From contig JAISFB010000074.1 in the NCBI GenBank assembly GCA_031263805.1, positions 1-14,034 of the forward strand: DNA of 14,034 nt, written 5' to 3'. This document shows, piece after piece, positions 1 to 7,151 of this stretch. The notes below the pieces were generated by a model, which saw nothing but the letters and a program-made list of their open reading frames with translations, was not told the origin of the DNA and ran no database searches. A program made the translations under genes and the position numbers. Position 1 is the first letter of the stretch. Every line of letters starts with the position of its first letter. This DNA is from Oscillospiraceae bacterium. Lineage in GTDB: Bacteria; Bacillota; Clostridia; Oscillospirales; Oscillospiraceae.

Positions 1-31
1 ACGGCAAGCCTCACCGCGCGATGTACCGAGT

Positions 32-86
32 AGCGCTTCTGTGATTTTTACAGGAGAGCGCCCGTTACAGCGCGGACACCTCTCCT
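32..86 (+). promoter_or_regulatory. Structured leader with two mutually exclusive hairpins
   Basis: Two stems compete for the same bases. Stem A pairs GCGCT (33-37) and the following CTGT with ACAG (50-53) and AGCGC (57-61). Stem B pairs AGGAGAG (52-58) with CTCTCCT (80-86), seven perfect base pairs. They cannot form together, because 52-58 lies in the 3' arm of stem A and the 5' arm of stem B. A terminator-like hairpin follows before the first gene, so the layout resembles a riboswitch or attenuator leader. I could not match it to SAM, T-box, Moco, cobalamin or yybP-ykoY consensus sequences. The window starts too close to be sure that the leader is complete, and the bases may instead be the 3' region of an upstream gene. 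A frame with 29 sense codons is open from base 2 to a stop at 89-91. Confidence 0.35.
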
Positions 87-114
87 CTTGATCTACGATA
101 CGGCGATGACCGGG

Positions 115-165
115 CAGCCGGAGTTTCCGCTTTTAAGAGGCGTTAACTCCGGCTGTTTCCATTTT
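115..165 (+). terminator. Intrinsic terminator-like hairpin upstream of the operon
   Basis: CAGCCGGAGTT (115-125) pairs perfectly over 11 bases with AACTCCGGCTG (145-155). An interrupted T-run, TTTCCATTTT (156-165), follows, and the loop has a further short CGC/GCG pairing. It lies 26 bases upstream of the first permease start. It is either the terminator of a gene upstream of the window or the expression platform of an attenuator controlling the operon. The competing hairpins just before it make the second reading attractive but unproven. Confidence 0.6.
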
Positions 166-190
166 ACGTATCAAAGGACGGATCATAAAC

Positions 191-988
191 ATGAAAAAAT
201 TCCTGCTTGCCGTAAACGATAAGCTCGCCGGCACTTACCTGATCGTCGCGCTGATTCTCGTCTGGCAGCTCGCGCCGAAGCTCGGATGGACGAATCCGAC
301 CTTTGTGCCCTCGTTTACCGCGGTCGTCTCCGACGGGCTGAAGCTGGGATGGGTGAAAATCCTCGTACATATCGCGATCAGCCTGAAACGGATGATAAGC
401 GGGTTTGCCGCCGCGGCGGCGGTCGCGCTGCCGCTCGGGTTCGTGTTGAGCGGGGGGCTGCCGAGGGCGTCGGAATTTCTCAGGCCGCTCATAGCGTTCT
501 TGCAGCAGATACCGCCGTACATACTCTACCCCGTGTTCATCGTGCTGTTCGGTACGGGCGAGCAGAGCATAACGCTCGTCATATTCTGGAGCGTGTTTTT
601 CCCGCTGCTCATCACGACCGCCGCGGGCGTGCAGGCGTTGGACGCGCAGCTTCTCAGAGCGGCAAGGGCGATGAGCTGTACGGGCCTGAGGCTGTTTGCA
701 AAGGTCATTCTGCCCGGTACGTTTCCGAGCCTGATGAGCGGCGCGCGGGCGGGCGTTACTATGGCCTTTCTGATGCTGATAGGCGCGGAGGGGATGGGCG
801 CGGACAGCGGCATCGGCTGGATGATAAGCAACGCGCAAAAGCTCGGCTGGATACCGCGCGTGTATTTCGGGGCGCTCATCGTATGCGTCGTCGGCTTCCT
901 CATCAACTACGGCACCGGAGTGATAGAACGGGTATTCGTCGATTGGAGGCCGGCCGCGCAGCTGGAAAGCGCGCGGCCGGAGAAATAG
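191..988 (+). CDS. ABC transporter permease, NitT/TauT/SsuC-like family (first of two)
   Basis: A 265-residue integral membrane permease of the BPD_transp_1 type, of the kind that imports nitrate, taurine or alkanesulfonates. Hydrophobic segments lie around residues 15-30, 55-90, 98-122, 125-148, 185-201 and 224-242. The ATPase-contact EAA loop is visible at about 156-179, containing RAARAMSC and KVILPGTFPS. The start is chosen from AAAGGACGG (173-181), about 9 bases before the ATG. The protein is encoded immediately upstream of a second, different permease, so the membrane channel is probably a heterodimer rather than the homodimer typical of SsuC or TauC. The family assignment is firm. The substrate cannot be read from the sequence, but cysteine synthase and YezD-like neighbours suggest an organosulfur compound. 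Confidence 0.9.
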   Translation: MKKFLLAVNDKLAGTYLIVALILVWQLAPKLGWTNPTFVPSFTAVVSDGLKLGWVKILVHIAISLKRMISGFAAAAAVALPLGFVLSGGLPRASEFLRPLIAFLQQIPPYILYPVFIVLFGTGEQSITLVIFWSVFFPLLITTAAGVQALDAQLLRAARAMSCTGLRLFAKVILPGTFPSLMSGARAGVTMAFLMLIGAEGMGADSGIGWMISNAQKLGWIPRVYFGALIVCVVGFLINYGTGVIERVFVDWRPAAQLESARPEK

Positions 989-1014
989 ATTATAGATTTA
1001 AGGAGGGGCGCCGT

Positions 1015-1806
1015 ATGAGCGCGGTAAAGACCTTACGCAAAATACTGTACGCCGCGATCCCGATAATCGCGTTCTTTCTGTTCTGGCAGCTCGGCTCGCG
1101 CTATATCCCGCGCGGAGTGCTGAGCACGCCGGTGAAGATCGCGGAGGGGATGTGGAAGGAGCTCACGCGGTCAGAGCCCGAGCGCAACATGGGCGGACTG
1201 ACGCTGCTCGGGCACACGGGACGAAGCCTGTGGCGCATCGTCAAGGGCTTCACGCTCGCGGGGGTCACGGGCATTGTGTTCGGATTTCTGCTCGGTACGT
1301 ATTTCAAGCCGCTGGAACGGCTGTTTGTGCCGTTCTTTCAGGTCTGCGAAAAGCTGAATCCGTTTGCGATAATCCCGGTGTTTATGATCATGTTCGGCAT
1401 CGGCGAGGAGGAAAAGGTCGCTATCGTCTTTTGGGCGTCGATCTGGCCGTTTCTGTTCAACACGTATGAAGGCGCGAAACGGATAGACAACTCGTTTATC
1501 CGGGCGGCGCGGTCGATGGGCGCGGGCAGGGGAAAGCTGTTTGCCGGCGTGATCGTGCCCGCGACGCTGCCGTATGTGTTCACGGGCGTCAAGCTCGCGA
1601 TACGCATCAGCTTCTTTATGATAATCGCGGCGGAGCTCGCGGGCGCCACGTCGGGCATCGGCTGGTTTTATATCCAGAAAAAAACGGCGTATAAGCTCGC
1701 GCTGGTTTACGGGTCGATACTGTTCATCACATTTCTCGCGATAGTCTTCAACGCGGCGTTTGCCCGTATCGAAAAACACTTTTTGCGCTGGAAGGAGAAT
1801 GTATGA
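1015..1806 (+). CDS. ABC transporter permease, NitT/TauT/SsuC-like family (second)
   Basis: A 263-residue membrane permease of the same family as its upstream neighbour but clearly divergent from it. Hydrophobic segments lie around residues 9-25, 78-95, 103-128, 135-150, 195-210 and 228-248. The EAA loop is at about 162-188 (FIRAARSMGAGRGKLF and IVPATLPY). The same frame stays open upstream to position 286, but that stretch runs through the first permease in another frame. The real start is the ATG at 1015, with AGGAGG at 1001-1006, 8 bases away. The stop TGA overlaps the ATG of the next small gene (ATGA at 1803-1806), which indicates translational coupling. It probably forms the channel with the first permease and is energised by the ATPase at 3121. 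Confidence 0.9.
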   Translation: MSAVKTLRKILYAAIPIIAFFLFWQLGSRYIPRGVLSTPVKIAEGMWKELTRSEPERNMGGLTLLGHTGRSLWRIVKGFTLAGVTGIVFGFLLGTYFKPLERLFVPFFQVCEKLNPFAIIPVFMIMFGIGEEEKVAIVFWASIWPFLFNTYEGAKRIDNSFIRAARSMGAGRGKLFAGVIVPATLPYVFTGVKLAIRISFFMIIAAELAGATSGIGWFYIQKKTAYKLALVYGSILFITFLAIVFNAAFARIEKHFLRWKENV

Positions 1807-1943
1807 GCACAAAGAAAATCGCCGCGCTCGCGGTAGCCGCGCTGCTGCTTATCGCGATATTCGTCGGCGCGGAATTCGGAAAAACACAAAAAACCATCCT
1901 GACCCCGGGGATGGTCAGCGAGTATGCAAGCCCGAGCCCGTAA
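1803..1943 (+). CDS. Small single-span membrane protein (46 aa), function unknown
   Basis: A 46-residue reading frame starting with the ATG of an ATGA overlap with the permease stop. It has AAGGAG (1792-1797) 5 bases upstream. The protein starts MSTKK, continues with a 19-residue hydrophobic span at about 6-24 (IAALAV to FVGAEFG), then has a short polar tail ending in SPSP. The layout (basic N-terminus, one span, outside tail) fits an N-in membrane microprotein or an uncleaved signal anchor. Its position between permease and binding protein suggests an accessory subunit or stabiliser of the importer. I recognise no family. Codon use looks like that of its neighbours and the ribosome binding site is good, so I believe it is translated. 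The alternative is a decayed start of another gene. Confidence 0.6.
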   Translation: MSTKKIAALAVAALLLIAIFVGAEFGKTQKTILTPGMVSEYASPSP

Positions 1944-1971
1944 GGCGTGCAACGGCGCCCCGGGTCCGGGA

Positions 1972-1992
1972 TTGACATAAAAATATATTTTT
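1972..1992 (+). promoter_or_regulatory. AT-rich palindrome with a TTGACA box ahead of the binding-protein gene
   Basis: In otherwise GC-rich DNA, TTGACA (1972-1977) is followed by a perfect 14-base palindrome, AAAAATATATTTTT (1979-1992). No convincing -10 box lies at 16-18 bases; TACTTT at 1992-1997 is too close. It could be an internal promoter, a repressor site, or an unstructured stretch that raises initiation of the lipoprotein gene. Binding-protein genes are commonly expressed more than their permeases, which would fit a local boost. Confidence 0.3.
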
Positions 1993-2013
1993 ACTTTGAA
2001 AGGAAAAACCACA

Positions 2014-3108
2014 ATGAAACTCTCAAAAACCATCGGAACAATTTTCGCGTTTACTCTGGCCGCGGCCCTGCTGCTCAGCGCGTGCGGCGGAGGGAGCGCC
2101 AAGCCCCCGAGCGGTTCTCAGACGACCGGCGGCTCCGACACGTCGGGCAACACGGGAACGGATCAAAACGCCCCGCCCGAGCTCATCACGCTGCGCACCA
2201 GCACGAAGAAAAACTGCACGTCCACCCCGTGGGTCGTCGGCGAAACGCAGGGCATATTCGAGAAACACGGCATTAAGATCGAATACACCGGCGAAACGAG
2301 CGAAAACCTCGCCGCCGTGCTGAACGGCACAAATGACTTCGACGTGGACAGCCCCGGCACGCTCGCCCAGCAATACGCGGAGGGCACGGACATCATCGGC
2401 GTGGCGTTCAATCAGGTAGACCCGGACACGGACGACATCGACCGCAAATATCAGCATATGCGTTTCTACGTGTCGCCCGATTCCGGACTGAACGAGATTG
2501 CCGACTTACAAGACTTCAACGGCGGCGGCGAGATCACGATCAGCGGCGTGGGCTCTTCAAACTGCCTGACGTTCATCCCGCAGCAGGTGCTGAAGAATCA
2601 CGGCCTCGACCCGGAACGGCTCTCGTTCGTGGGCTACGACAGCGACACCGCCGCCGTTCAGCTTGTGACGCAGGGCGACCTCGATATCGCCGGCATCCAC
2701 CCGCCGTTCTATTACTTGGCGGAGCAGGAGGGGTTAAAGCTGCTGTTCGACTCACGCGATTCGGGACTCGGCGCCGCCACCGGCGCGGAGATTTTCTACT
2801 TCACGCAAGACTTTGTCGGAGAACACCCCGACTGGATCCAGCGCTTTACGGACGCGATAACCGAATCGCAAAAGTGGGGCTTGGAGCATCCGGACGAGGC
2901 GGTGACGCTCACCGGCGAATACATAGGAACGACCGTGAACGCCGTACATTACTTTTATAACGGCGGCAACGTCAGCGGCGACGTGCCGAGTAAGCTGATC
3001 CAGCCGTGGATAAACGACCTTGTAGACTACGGCGTGCTTGACGAGGGTCAGGTGAGCGTGACCGACATTTTCGACGCCCGCTTCATAAACGGCCTCGATA
3101 TCGATTAG
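2014..3108 (+). CDS. Lipoprotein solute-binding protein of an SsuA/TauA/NMT1-like ABC importer
   Basis: A 364-residue extracytoplasmic substrate-binding protein. The signal peptide (MKLSK plus a hydrophobic core) ends in a lipobox, LLSAC, with the lipidated cysteine at residue 24. A glycine-, serine- and threonine-rich linker follows to about residue 58. The mature part begins with ITLRTSTKKNCTSTPWVVG and has the Venus-flytrap pattern of the NMT1/SsuA group: ETQGIFEKHGIKIEY, then FDVDSPGTLAQQYAEG, then DLDIAGIHPPFYYLA. The start is the ATG at 2014 with AAAGGA (1999-2004) upstream. An in-frame TTG at 1996 has no such site. It captures the ligand outside the cell for the two permeases. The ligand class (sulfonate, thioether, other) is inferred only from neighbouring genes. 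Confidence 0.9.
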   Translation: MKLSKTIGTIFAFTLAAALLLSACGGGSAKPPSGSQTTGGSDTSGNTGTDQNAPPELITLRTSTKKNCTSTPWVVGETQGIFEKHGIKIEYTGETSENLAAVLNGTNDFDVDSPGTLAQQYAEGTDIIGVAFNQVDPDTDDIDRKYQHMRFYVSPDSGLNEIADLQDFNGGGEITISGVGSSNCLTFIPQQVLKNHGLDPERLSFVGYDSDTAAVQLVTQGDLDIAGIHPPFYYLAEQEGLKLLFDSRDSGLGAATGAEIFYFTQDFVGEHPDWIQRFTDAITESQKWGLEHPDEAVTLTGEYIGTTVNAVHYFYNGGNVSGDVPSKLIQPWINDLVDYGVLDEGQVSVTDIFDARFINGLDID

Positions 3109-3120
3109 GCGGAGAGCGGT

Positions 3121-3966
3121 ATGTCGAACGCGCCGAAAATCGAAATACGCGGCATAGACCGCAAGTTCAAAAAACGGGGCACGAACGAAGATTTCTACGC
3201 ACTGTCAGGGTTTTCCCTGACAGTGCGGGAGGGCGAGTTCGTCACCATAGTGGGGCCCAGCGGCTGCGGAAAAAGCACGTTGCTCGACATTTTGGTCGGG
3301 CTCGCGAGGGCTGACGGCGGCGAGATACTCATCGACGGCAAGCCGATAAACGGCGCCGCGCTCGACCGCGGCATCGTGCTTCAGGGCTACGCGCTGTTCC
3401 CGTGGCGCAGCGTCCGCCGGAACATCGAGTTCGGGCTGGAGATCAAGCGCGTACCGAAAAAAGAGCGCCGGGACGTCTCCGACCGCTTCATAAAGCTCGT
3501 CGGGCTCGAGGGCTTTGAAAACCACTATCCCTACGAGCTGAGCGGCGGAATGCAGCAGCGCGTGGCGATAGCCCGCTCACTCGCCTATGACCCCGAGGTG
3601 CTGTTTATGGACGAACCGTTCGCGGCGGTGGACGCCCAAACGCGCGAAACGATGCAGGATGAGCTGCTGTCCATCTGGGAGAAAACAGGCAAGACGGTGA
3701 TATTCGTAACGCACAGCATCGAGGAGGCCGTCGGGCTCGCCGACCGTGTGGCGGTTGTCAGCAAAAGCCCCGGACGCATCAAGGAGGTGGTGGAGGTCGA
3801 TCTCCCGCGCCCGCGCCGGGTCTCTCAGGTGCGCGATACGACGGACTTCAACATCATAACTCACCGCGTATGGGAGCTGTTGCAGGACAAAGACCCGGCG
3901 CCGCTGAATATAGGCGGCCCGGCCGTCGATATAAGCGAAGCGATACTTGACGACGCCGCTATATAA
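3121..3966 (+). CDS. ABC transporter ATPase, NitT/TauT/SsuB-like family
   Basis: A 281-residue nucleotide-binding subunit powering the importer. All the signatures are present: Walker A GPSGCGKST (45-53), Q-loop glutamine at about 88 in VLQGYALFPW, signature LSGGMQQ (140-146), Walker B VLFMDE (160-165), D-loop AAVD and switch histidine 198 in FVTHS. The C-terminal 30 residues form a short extension beyond the catalytic core, common in this subfamily. The start has GGAGAG (3111-3116) 4 bases upstream and follows the binding-protein stop by 12 bases. The last two codons, ATA TAA, form the beginning of the first unit of the tandem repeat that follows, so the repeat seems to have grown out of the gene end. 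Confidence 0.93.
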   Translation: MSNAPKIEIRGIDRKFKKRGTNEDFYALSGFSLTVREGEFVTIVGPSGCGKSTLLDILVGLARADGGEILIDGKPINGAALDRGIVLQGYALFPWRSVRRNIEFGLEIKRVPKKERRDVSDRFIKLVGLEGFENHYPYELSGGMQQRVAIARSLAYDPEVLFMDEPFAAVDAQTRETMQDELLSIWEKTGKTVIFVTHSIEEAVGLADRVAVVSKSPGRIKEVVEVDLPRPRRVSQVRDTTDFNIITHRVWELLQDKDPAPLNIGGPAVDISEAILDDAAI

Positions 3967-4031
3967 GGAAACGTGCGCATATAAGGAGACGGGCGCCATA
4001 TAAGGAGACGAGCCATATAAGGAGACGAGCA
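3961..4031 (+). repeat. Four tandem 17-19 base repeats carrying Shine-Dalgarno sequences
   Basis: Four head-to-tail copies begin at 3961, 3979, 3998 and 4015. Each reads ATATAAGGARACG followed by a short variable GC-rich tail. Every copy has a stop-like TAA and an AAGGA(G) ribosome binding core. Only the last copy is at the right distance (7 bases) from the ATG at 4032. The first copy supplies the ATPase stop codon. Copy 1 has AAGGAAACG where the others have AAGGAGACG. This looks like slippage-driven expansion, and copy number could vary between strains. Confidence 0.85.
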
Positions 4032-4205
4032 ATGTATACGGTCAAAGCACTCACGCCCCGGGACGCGGAAACGGTCATTACGGAAGAACAGTTCCAAAAG
4101 CTGCTCGCGTACCTGCGCGAAATCAAGTACGGCACGATAACGCTGATAATCCAGGACGGCAAGGTCGTGCAGATCGATAAATTAGAAAAGATCAGATTCA
4201 AATAG
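4032..4205 (+). CDS. DUF2292 / YezD-like small protein (57 aa)
   Basis: A 57-residue protein. The second half reads LREIKYGTITLIIQDGKVVQ followed by a lysine- and isoleucine-rich end, which I recognise as the core of the DUF2292 family, whose Bacillus subtilis member is YezD. Family members sit near sulfonate transport, sulfate assimilation and cysteine synthesis genes, but I know of no established biochemical role. The N-terminal part (residues 16-31) looks helical and the C-terminal part is a beta hairpin with a G-K turn. The start ATG has AAGGAG (4019-4024) from the last tandem repeat unit, 7 bases upstream. Its place between importer and reductase genes supports a sulfur-related reading of the whole operon. 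Confidence 0.8.
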   Translation: MYTVKALTPRDAETVITEEQFQKLLAYLREIKYGTITLIIQDGKVVQIDKLEKIRFK

Positions 4206-4230
4206 CAAATAGCAAACAGCAAACAAATAG
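4199..4230 (+). repeat. Short 7-base tandem repeat between the DUF2292 and NifK-like genes
   Basis: CAAATAG occurs at 4199-4205 and 4206-4212, CAAACAG at 4213-4219, then CAAACAAATAG at 4220-4230. The first unit contains the stop codon of the small gene, and the last runs into AGGAGG of the next gene. It is A-rich and unstructured in GC-rich surroundings. It probably arose by slippage, and it gives the NifK-like gene an open ribosome loading region. Confidence 0.7.
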
Positions 4231-4242
4231 GAGGAAAAGCGA

Positions 4243-5577
4243 ATGTCAACATTCATTGAACGCCCGAAATTCAGCTGCGCGTTGGGAGGCGCGCTTACCA
4301 CGCTTACCGGGCTCAACCGCGTCGTGCCGATAGTGCACGCGGCGGGAGGCTGCGCGAGCAGCCTGGCGGGGACCTATAACGGCGCGGCGGGCTACCGCGG
4401 CGTGGGCTACTGCGGAGGCAGTATGCTGTCTACGACGAATATCGCTGAGAACAACGTCGTTTTCGGCGGGGAGGACAGATTATACGAGCAGATCGAAAAC
4501 ACGCTGTTTGCGCTCGACGGCGACCTGTACGTCGTAGTCACAGGCTGTCAAGTGGAGATCATCGGCGACGACGCCCGCGGCATAGCGCGGGGCTTTTCGG
4601 ACCGGAACGTCATCGGCGTGAGCACGCCCGGCTTTCTCGGCAACACGCTTAAGGGCTACGATGCCGTTATGACGGCGATAGTGGAAAACGTCATAGAGCC
4701 GTCGCCGGTCAAGGACACGAGAGAGGTGAATATCTTCGGCGTCGTGCCGGGTCACGACGTATTCTACCGCGGCAATTTGGACGAGATAGAGCGTCTGCTG
4801 GGGCTCGTGGGCGTGAAGGCGAACACGTTCTTCGGCACGGGAAACAGCATAGCGAAGCTTCGCCGGTACGGCGCGGCGTCGCTGTCCGTCGTGCTCGCGC
4901 CGGAAACGGGGATACAGCCCGCGCGGAGGCTGCAAGAGCTTAACGGCACGCCGTATATTTTGTCGGAGCTGCCGATAGGCCCGAGCGGCACGGCGGCGTT
5001 TCTGCGGCAGCTCGGCGCGGAGTTAGGGCTCGACGGTACGCTCGTAGAACGGGTCATCGCGAGCGAGAACGCGTACTTCTACGACTTTTTCGGGCGCATT
5101 GTGGATATGTATTCCGACCTCGACTGGCAGCGGTACGCCATCACCGTCGCCGACAGCTATTACGCCCACGCGCTCACAAAATTCGTCGCGAACGACCTCG
5201 GCTGGATACCGCATCTGACCGCCGTCAACGACCTTGAGAACGAACAGCAGCAGGCGGAATACGCCAAACGCTTTGACGATGTCACGAGCGAATTAAGGCC
5301 CGCCGTCGTGTTCGAGCAGCAGGCCGGGCAGATAATCAAGCACGTCCGCGGAAGCTGGGGGCTCAACCGCAACGAAAAGTATTACGACGCGCTGTCGCCT
5401 GCGTTTGTGATCGGCTCCGGCATTGAGGCGGGCTTGGCGGAGACGCTGAACGCCAACCTGCTGACCGTCGCGTTCCCCGTGAGCAACCGCGTCGCGCTCA
5501 ACCGGGGCTACGCCGGGTTCAGGGGCGGCCTGACGCTCACGGAAGACCTGCTTTCGCAGCTCGTTTCGGCCCGATAG
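4243..5577 (+). CDS. Nitrogenase component 1-like subunit, NifK-like
   Basis: A 444-residue protein of the oxidoreductase/nitrogenase component 1 family, matching the beta-type (NifK) pattern in order. The order is SCALGGAL near the N-terminus, IVHAAGGC, then AENNVVFGG, TGCQVEIIGDD and STPGFLGNTLKGYD, in the same places as the NifK blocks around Cys70, Cys95, MTEDAAVFGG, Cys153-AEVIGDD and HTPSFVGSHVTGWD. The three candidate P-cluster ligands are C12, C37 and C102; C57 is extra. It is shorter than classical NifK (about 520) and lacks its long N-terminal extension. AGGAGG (4229-4234) precedes the ATG by 8 bases. It should pair with the NifD-like protein encoded 29 bases downstream as a heterotetramer receiving electrons from the NifH-like protein. 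BchB/ChlB and CfbD are less likely because a NifB homologue is encoded in the same operon. Confidence 0.88.
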   Translation: MSTFIERPKFSCALGGALTTLTGLNRVVPIVHAAGGCASSLAGTYNGAAGYRGVGYCGGSMLSTTNIAENNVVFGGEDRLYEQIENTLFALDGDLYVVVTGCQVEIIGDDARGIARGFSDRNVIGVSTPGFLGNTLKGYDAVMTAIVENVIEPSPVKDTREVNIFGVVPGHDVFYRGNLDEIERLLGLVGVKANTFFGTGNSIAKLRRYGAASLSVVLAPETGIQPARRLQELNGTPYILSELPIGPSGTAAFLRQLGAELGLDGTLVERVIASENAYFYDFFGRIVDMYSDLDWQRYAITVADSYYAHALTKFVANDLGWIPHLTAVNDLENEQQQAEYAKRFDDVTSELRPAVVFEQQAGQIIKHVRGSWGLNRNEKYYDALSPAFVIGSGIEAGLAETLNANLLTVAFPVSNRVALNRGYAGFRGGLTLTEDLLSQLVSAR

Positions 5578-5606
5578 GGAATTTTCAAGACAGGAGAATT
5601 GCAATT

Positions 5607-7151
5607 ATGTCAACAAAATATACTCAGGAATTGACCTACGGCTTCACGCGTCAGGTAGCGCCGCCCGTGCGGGAAACTCGGATCGGCGTCTGCTCTGCGT
5701 ACTGCGGCGAATGCTCTCAGCTTATCGAGGACATCCAAAGCGGCTGCGCCCAGCTGCAAAGCCGCAAATTCGCGCAGAGCGGCGGCTGCCAGCTTATGCT
5801 CGCCGTCGGGATTGTCAGCAGCCTTACAAACGCGGTGATAATCGTACACAGCCCGCTCGGCTGCTGCTCCGGCTTCGTGGGCACGAGCGGCACGCGCAAG
5901 ACCACCCGCGCCACGCGCGGCAAACGCAGCGAGGAATTTGTGTGGCTGCACACGAATATGGACGAGCAGGACGTCGTTCAGGGCGGCATCGACAAGCTCC
6001 GCGACGCGGTGCTGTACGCCGAGCGCGAGTATCACCCGGACGCGATCATCATCGCCAACGGCTGCGTCCCCGGCATCATCGGAGACGATATAGACTCGCT
6101 TGTGACGGAGCTCGACGGGCGGCTGTCCGCCAAGCTCGTTCCGATACACTGCGAGGGCTTTAAGAGCAAATACGTCGCCAGCGGTTACGACAGCGCGTAT
6201 CACGGGCTGCTGCGCCATTTGGTCGAGCCCGTCGTGAAGGAGCGCAGCGCCATACCCGACGTCGATGAGCAGCGCGGCTTCGCTGACGGCTACCGCATAT
6301 CAAGGACGGTGAATATTTTCAACGTCGGCAGCAACAGCAACGGCGACGAGGTCGAGCTCTCGCGGCTCATCTCGGCCCTCGGGCTGACGCCGCGCGTCCT
6401 GCCGCTCAACGCCACGCTCGACGACCTCGCGCACATCGGCGAGGCCGCGCTGAACGTATCTATATGCGCCACGCACGACGACTATCTGCTCGGGCATTTG
6501 CAAGAGCGCTTCGGGACGCCGTACATCATCGACACGCTGCCCATCGGCATACGCAGCACAAACAGATGGCTGCGCCAGATCGCGGCGCACTTTGGCTTAG
6601 AGGCAGAAGCGGAGCGCGTGATAAAGCTCGAAAACGACGAGCTCAATAAGGCCTTGGAGCCGTTTCGCAAGCTGCTGTCCGGCAAGAGCGTCTATGTGGG
6701 CGGGGGCGAGACGCGCATCCTCACCACGGCGGCGTTTTTCAAGGACGAGCTCGGAATGAGGCTCGTGGGCGTGAAGGCCCACAACGTGGACCGTTTTGTG
6801 GAGGAAATAGCGGAGGAGCTGCACGATCCGCAGCTTGAGATCACCGTCGCCGCGGGGCAGCCCGCGGAGGAGGTCGCGGTCGTGAAGCGCCTGAAACCGG
6901 ATATCTATTGCGGGCATATGGGCGCGAACGGCTGGATAAGCCGCTTGGGGGTGCCCAATTTACCGCTGTTCGGTATGACGCTGAACTATATGGGCTACAC
7001 AGGCGCCTATGAGCTCGCCCGAAAGGCGGCCAAGGTGATAAAGAACACGAGCTTTTTCAAGAACGTGTCCGAATACGTCGGCTTGCCGCTGTCGCGGGAA
7101 TGGCTCGCGACGGACACAAGACTTAATATTAAGGAGAGCGAAGCGGTATGA
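5607..7151 (+). CDS. Nitrogenase component 1-like catalytic subunit, NifD-like
   Basis: A 514-residue alpha-type subunit. Candidate P-cluster ligands are C61 (GGCQL), C86 (VHSPLGC) and C153 ([11 protein letters not shown]). The HCEGF block (181-185) corresponds to NifD RCEGF. C287 in [12 protein letters not shown] aligns with the cofactor ligand Cys275. Around the positions of NifD Gln191 and His195 I read V190 and Y194, and the segment after GVPNLPLF has no histidine where His442 should be. It therefore probably holds a NifB-type iron-sulfur cofactor but not in a dinitrogen-reducing pocket. An N-terminal extension has four more cysteines (C29, C33, C36, C47). AGGAG (5592-5596) precedes the start. 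Its stop overlaps the cysteine synthase ATG (ATGA at 7148-7151). Methylthio-alkane reductase MarD is the closest functional analogue I can propose. Confidence 0.88.
   Translation: MSTKYTQELTYGFTRQVAPPVRETRIGVCSAYCGECSQLIEDIQSGCAQLQSRKFAQSGGCQLMLAVGIVSSLTNAVIIVHSPLGCCSGFVGTSGTRKTTRATRGKRSEEFVWLHTNMDEQDVVQGGIDKLRDAVLYAEREYHPDAIIIANGCVPGIIGDDIDSLVTELDGRLSAKLVPIHCEGFKSKYVASGYDSAYHGLLRHLVEPVVKERSAIPDVDEQRGFADGYRISRTVNIFNVGSNSNGDEVELSRLISALGLTPRVLPLNATLDDLAHIGEAALNVSICATHDDYLLGHLQERFGTPYIIDTLPIGIRSTNRWLRQIAAHFGLEAEAERVIKLENDELNKALEPFRKLLSGKSVYVGGGETRILTTAAFFKDELGMRLVGVKAHNVDRFVEEIAEELHDPQLEITVAAGQPAEEVAVVKRLKPDIYCGHMGANGWISRLGVPNLPLFGMTLNYMGYTGAYELARKAAKVIKNTSFFKNVSEYVGLPLSREWLATDTRLNIKESEAV

Noticed and set aside
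1..165. SAM-I riboswitch or T-box leader
   Set aside because: The SAM-I core (GGCAACC followed by GGTGC) and the T-box TGGNACCGCG motif were looked for and not found. GAGTAG and GGCAAGCC alone are too short to support a call.
286..1806. One long 506-residue frame covering both permeases
   Set aside because: Its first 243 codons are an out-of-frame reading of the first permease, arginine-rich and without membrane segments. The true second permease starts at 1015.
3961..4230. CRISPR array
   Set aside because: Repeat units are 7 or 17-19 bases, head-to-tail without spacers, so these are simple tandem repeats.
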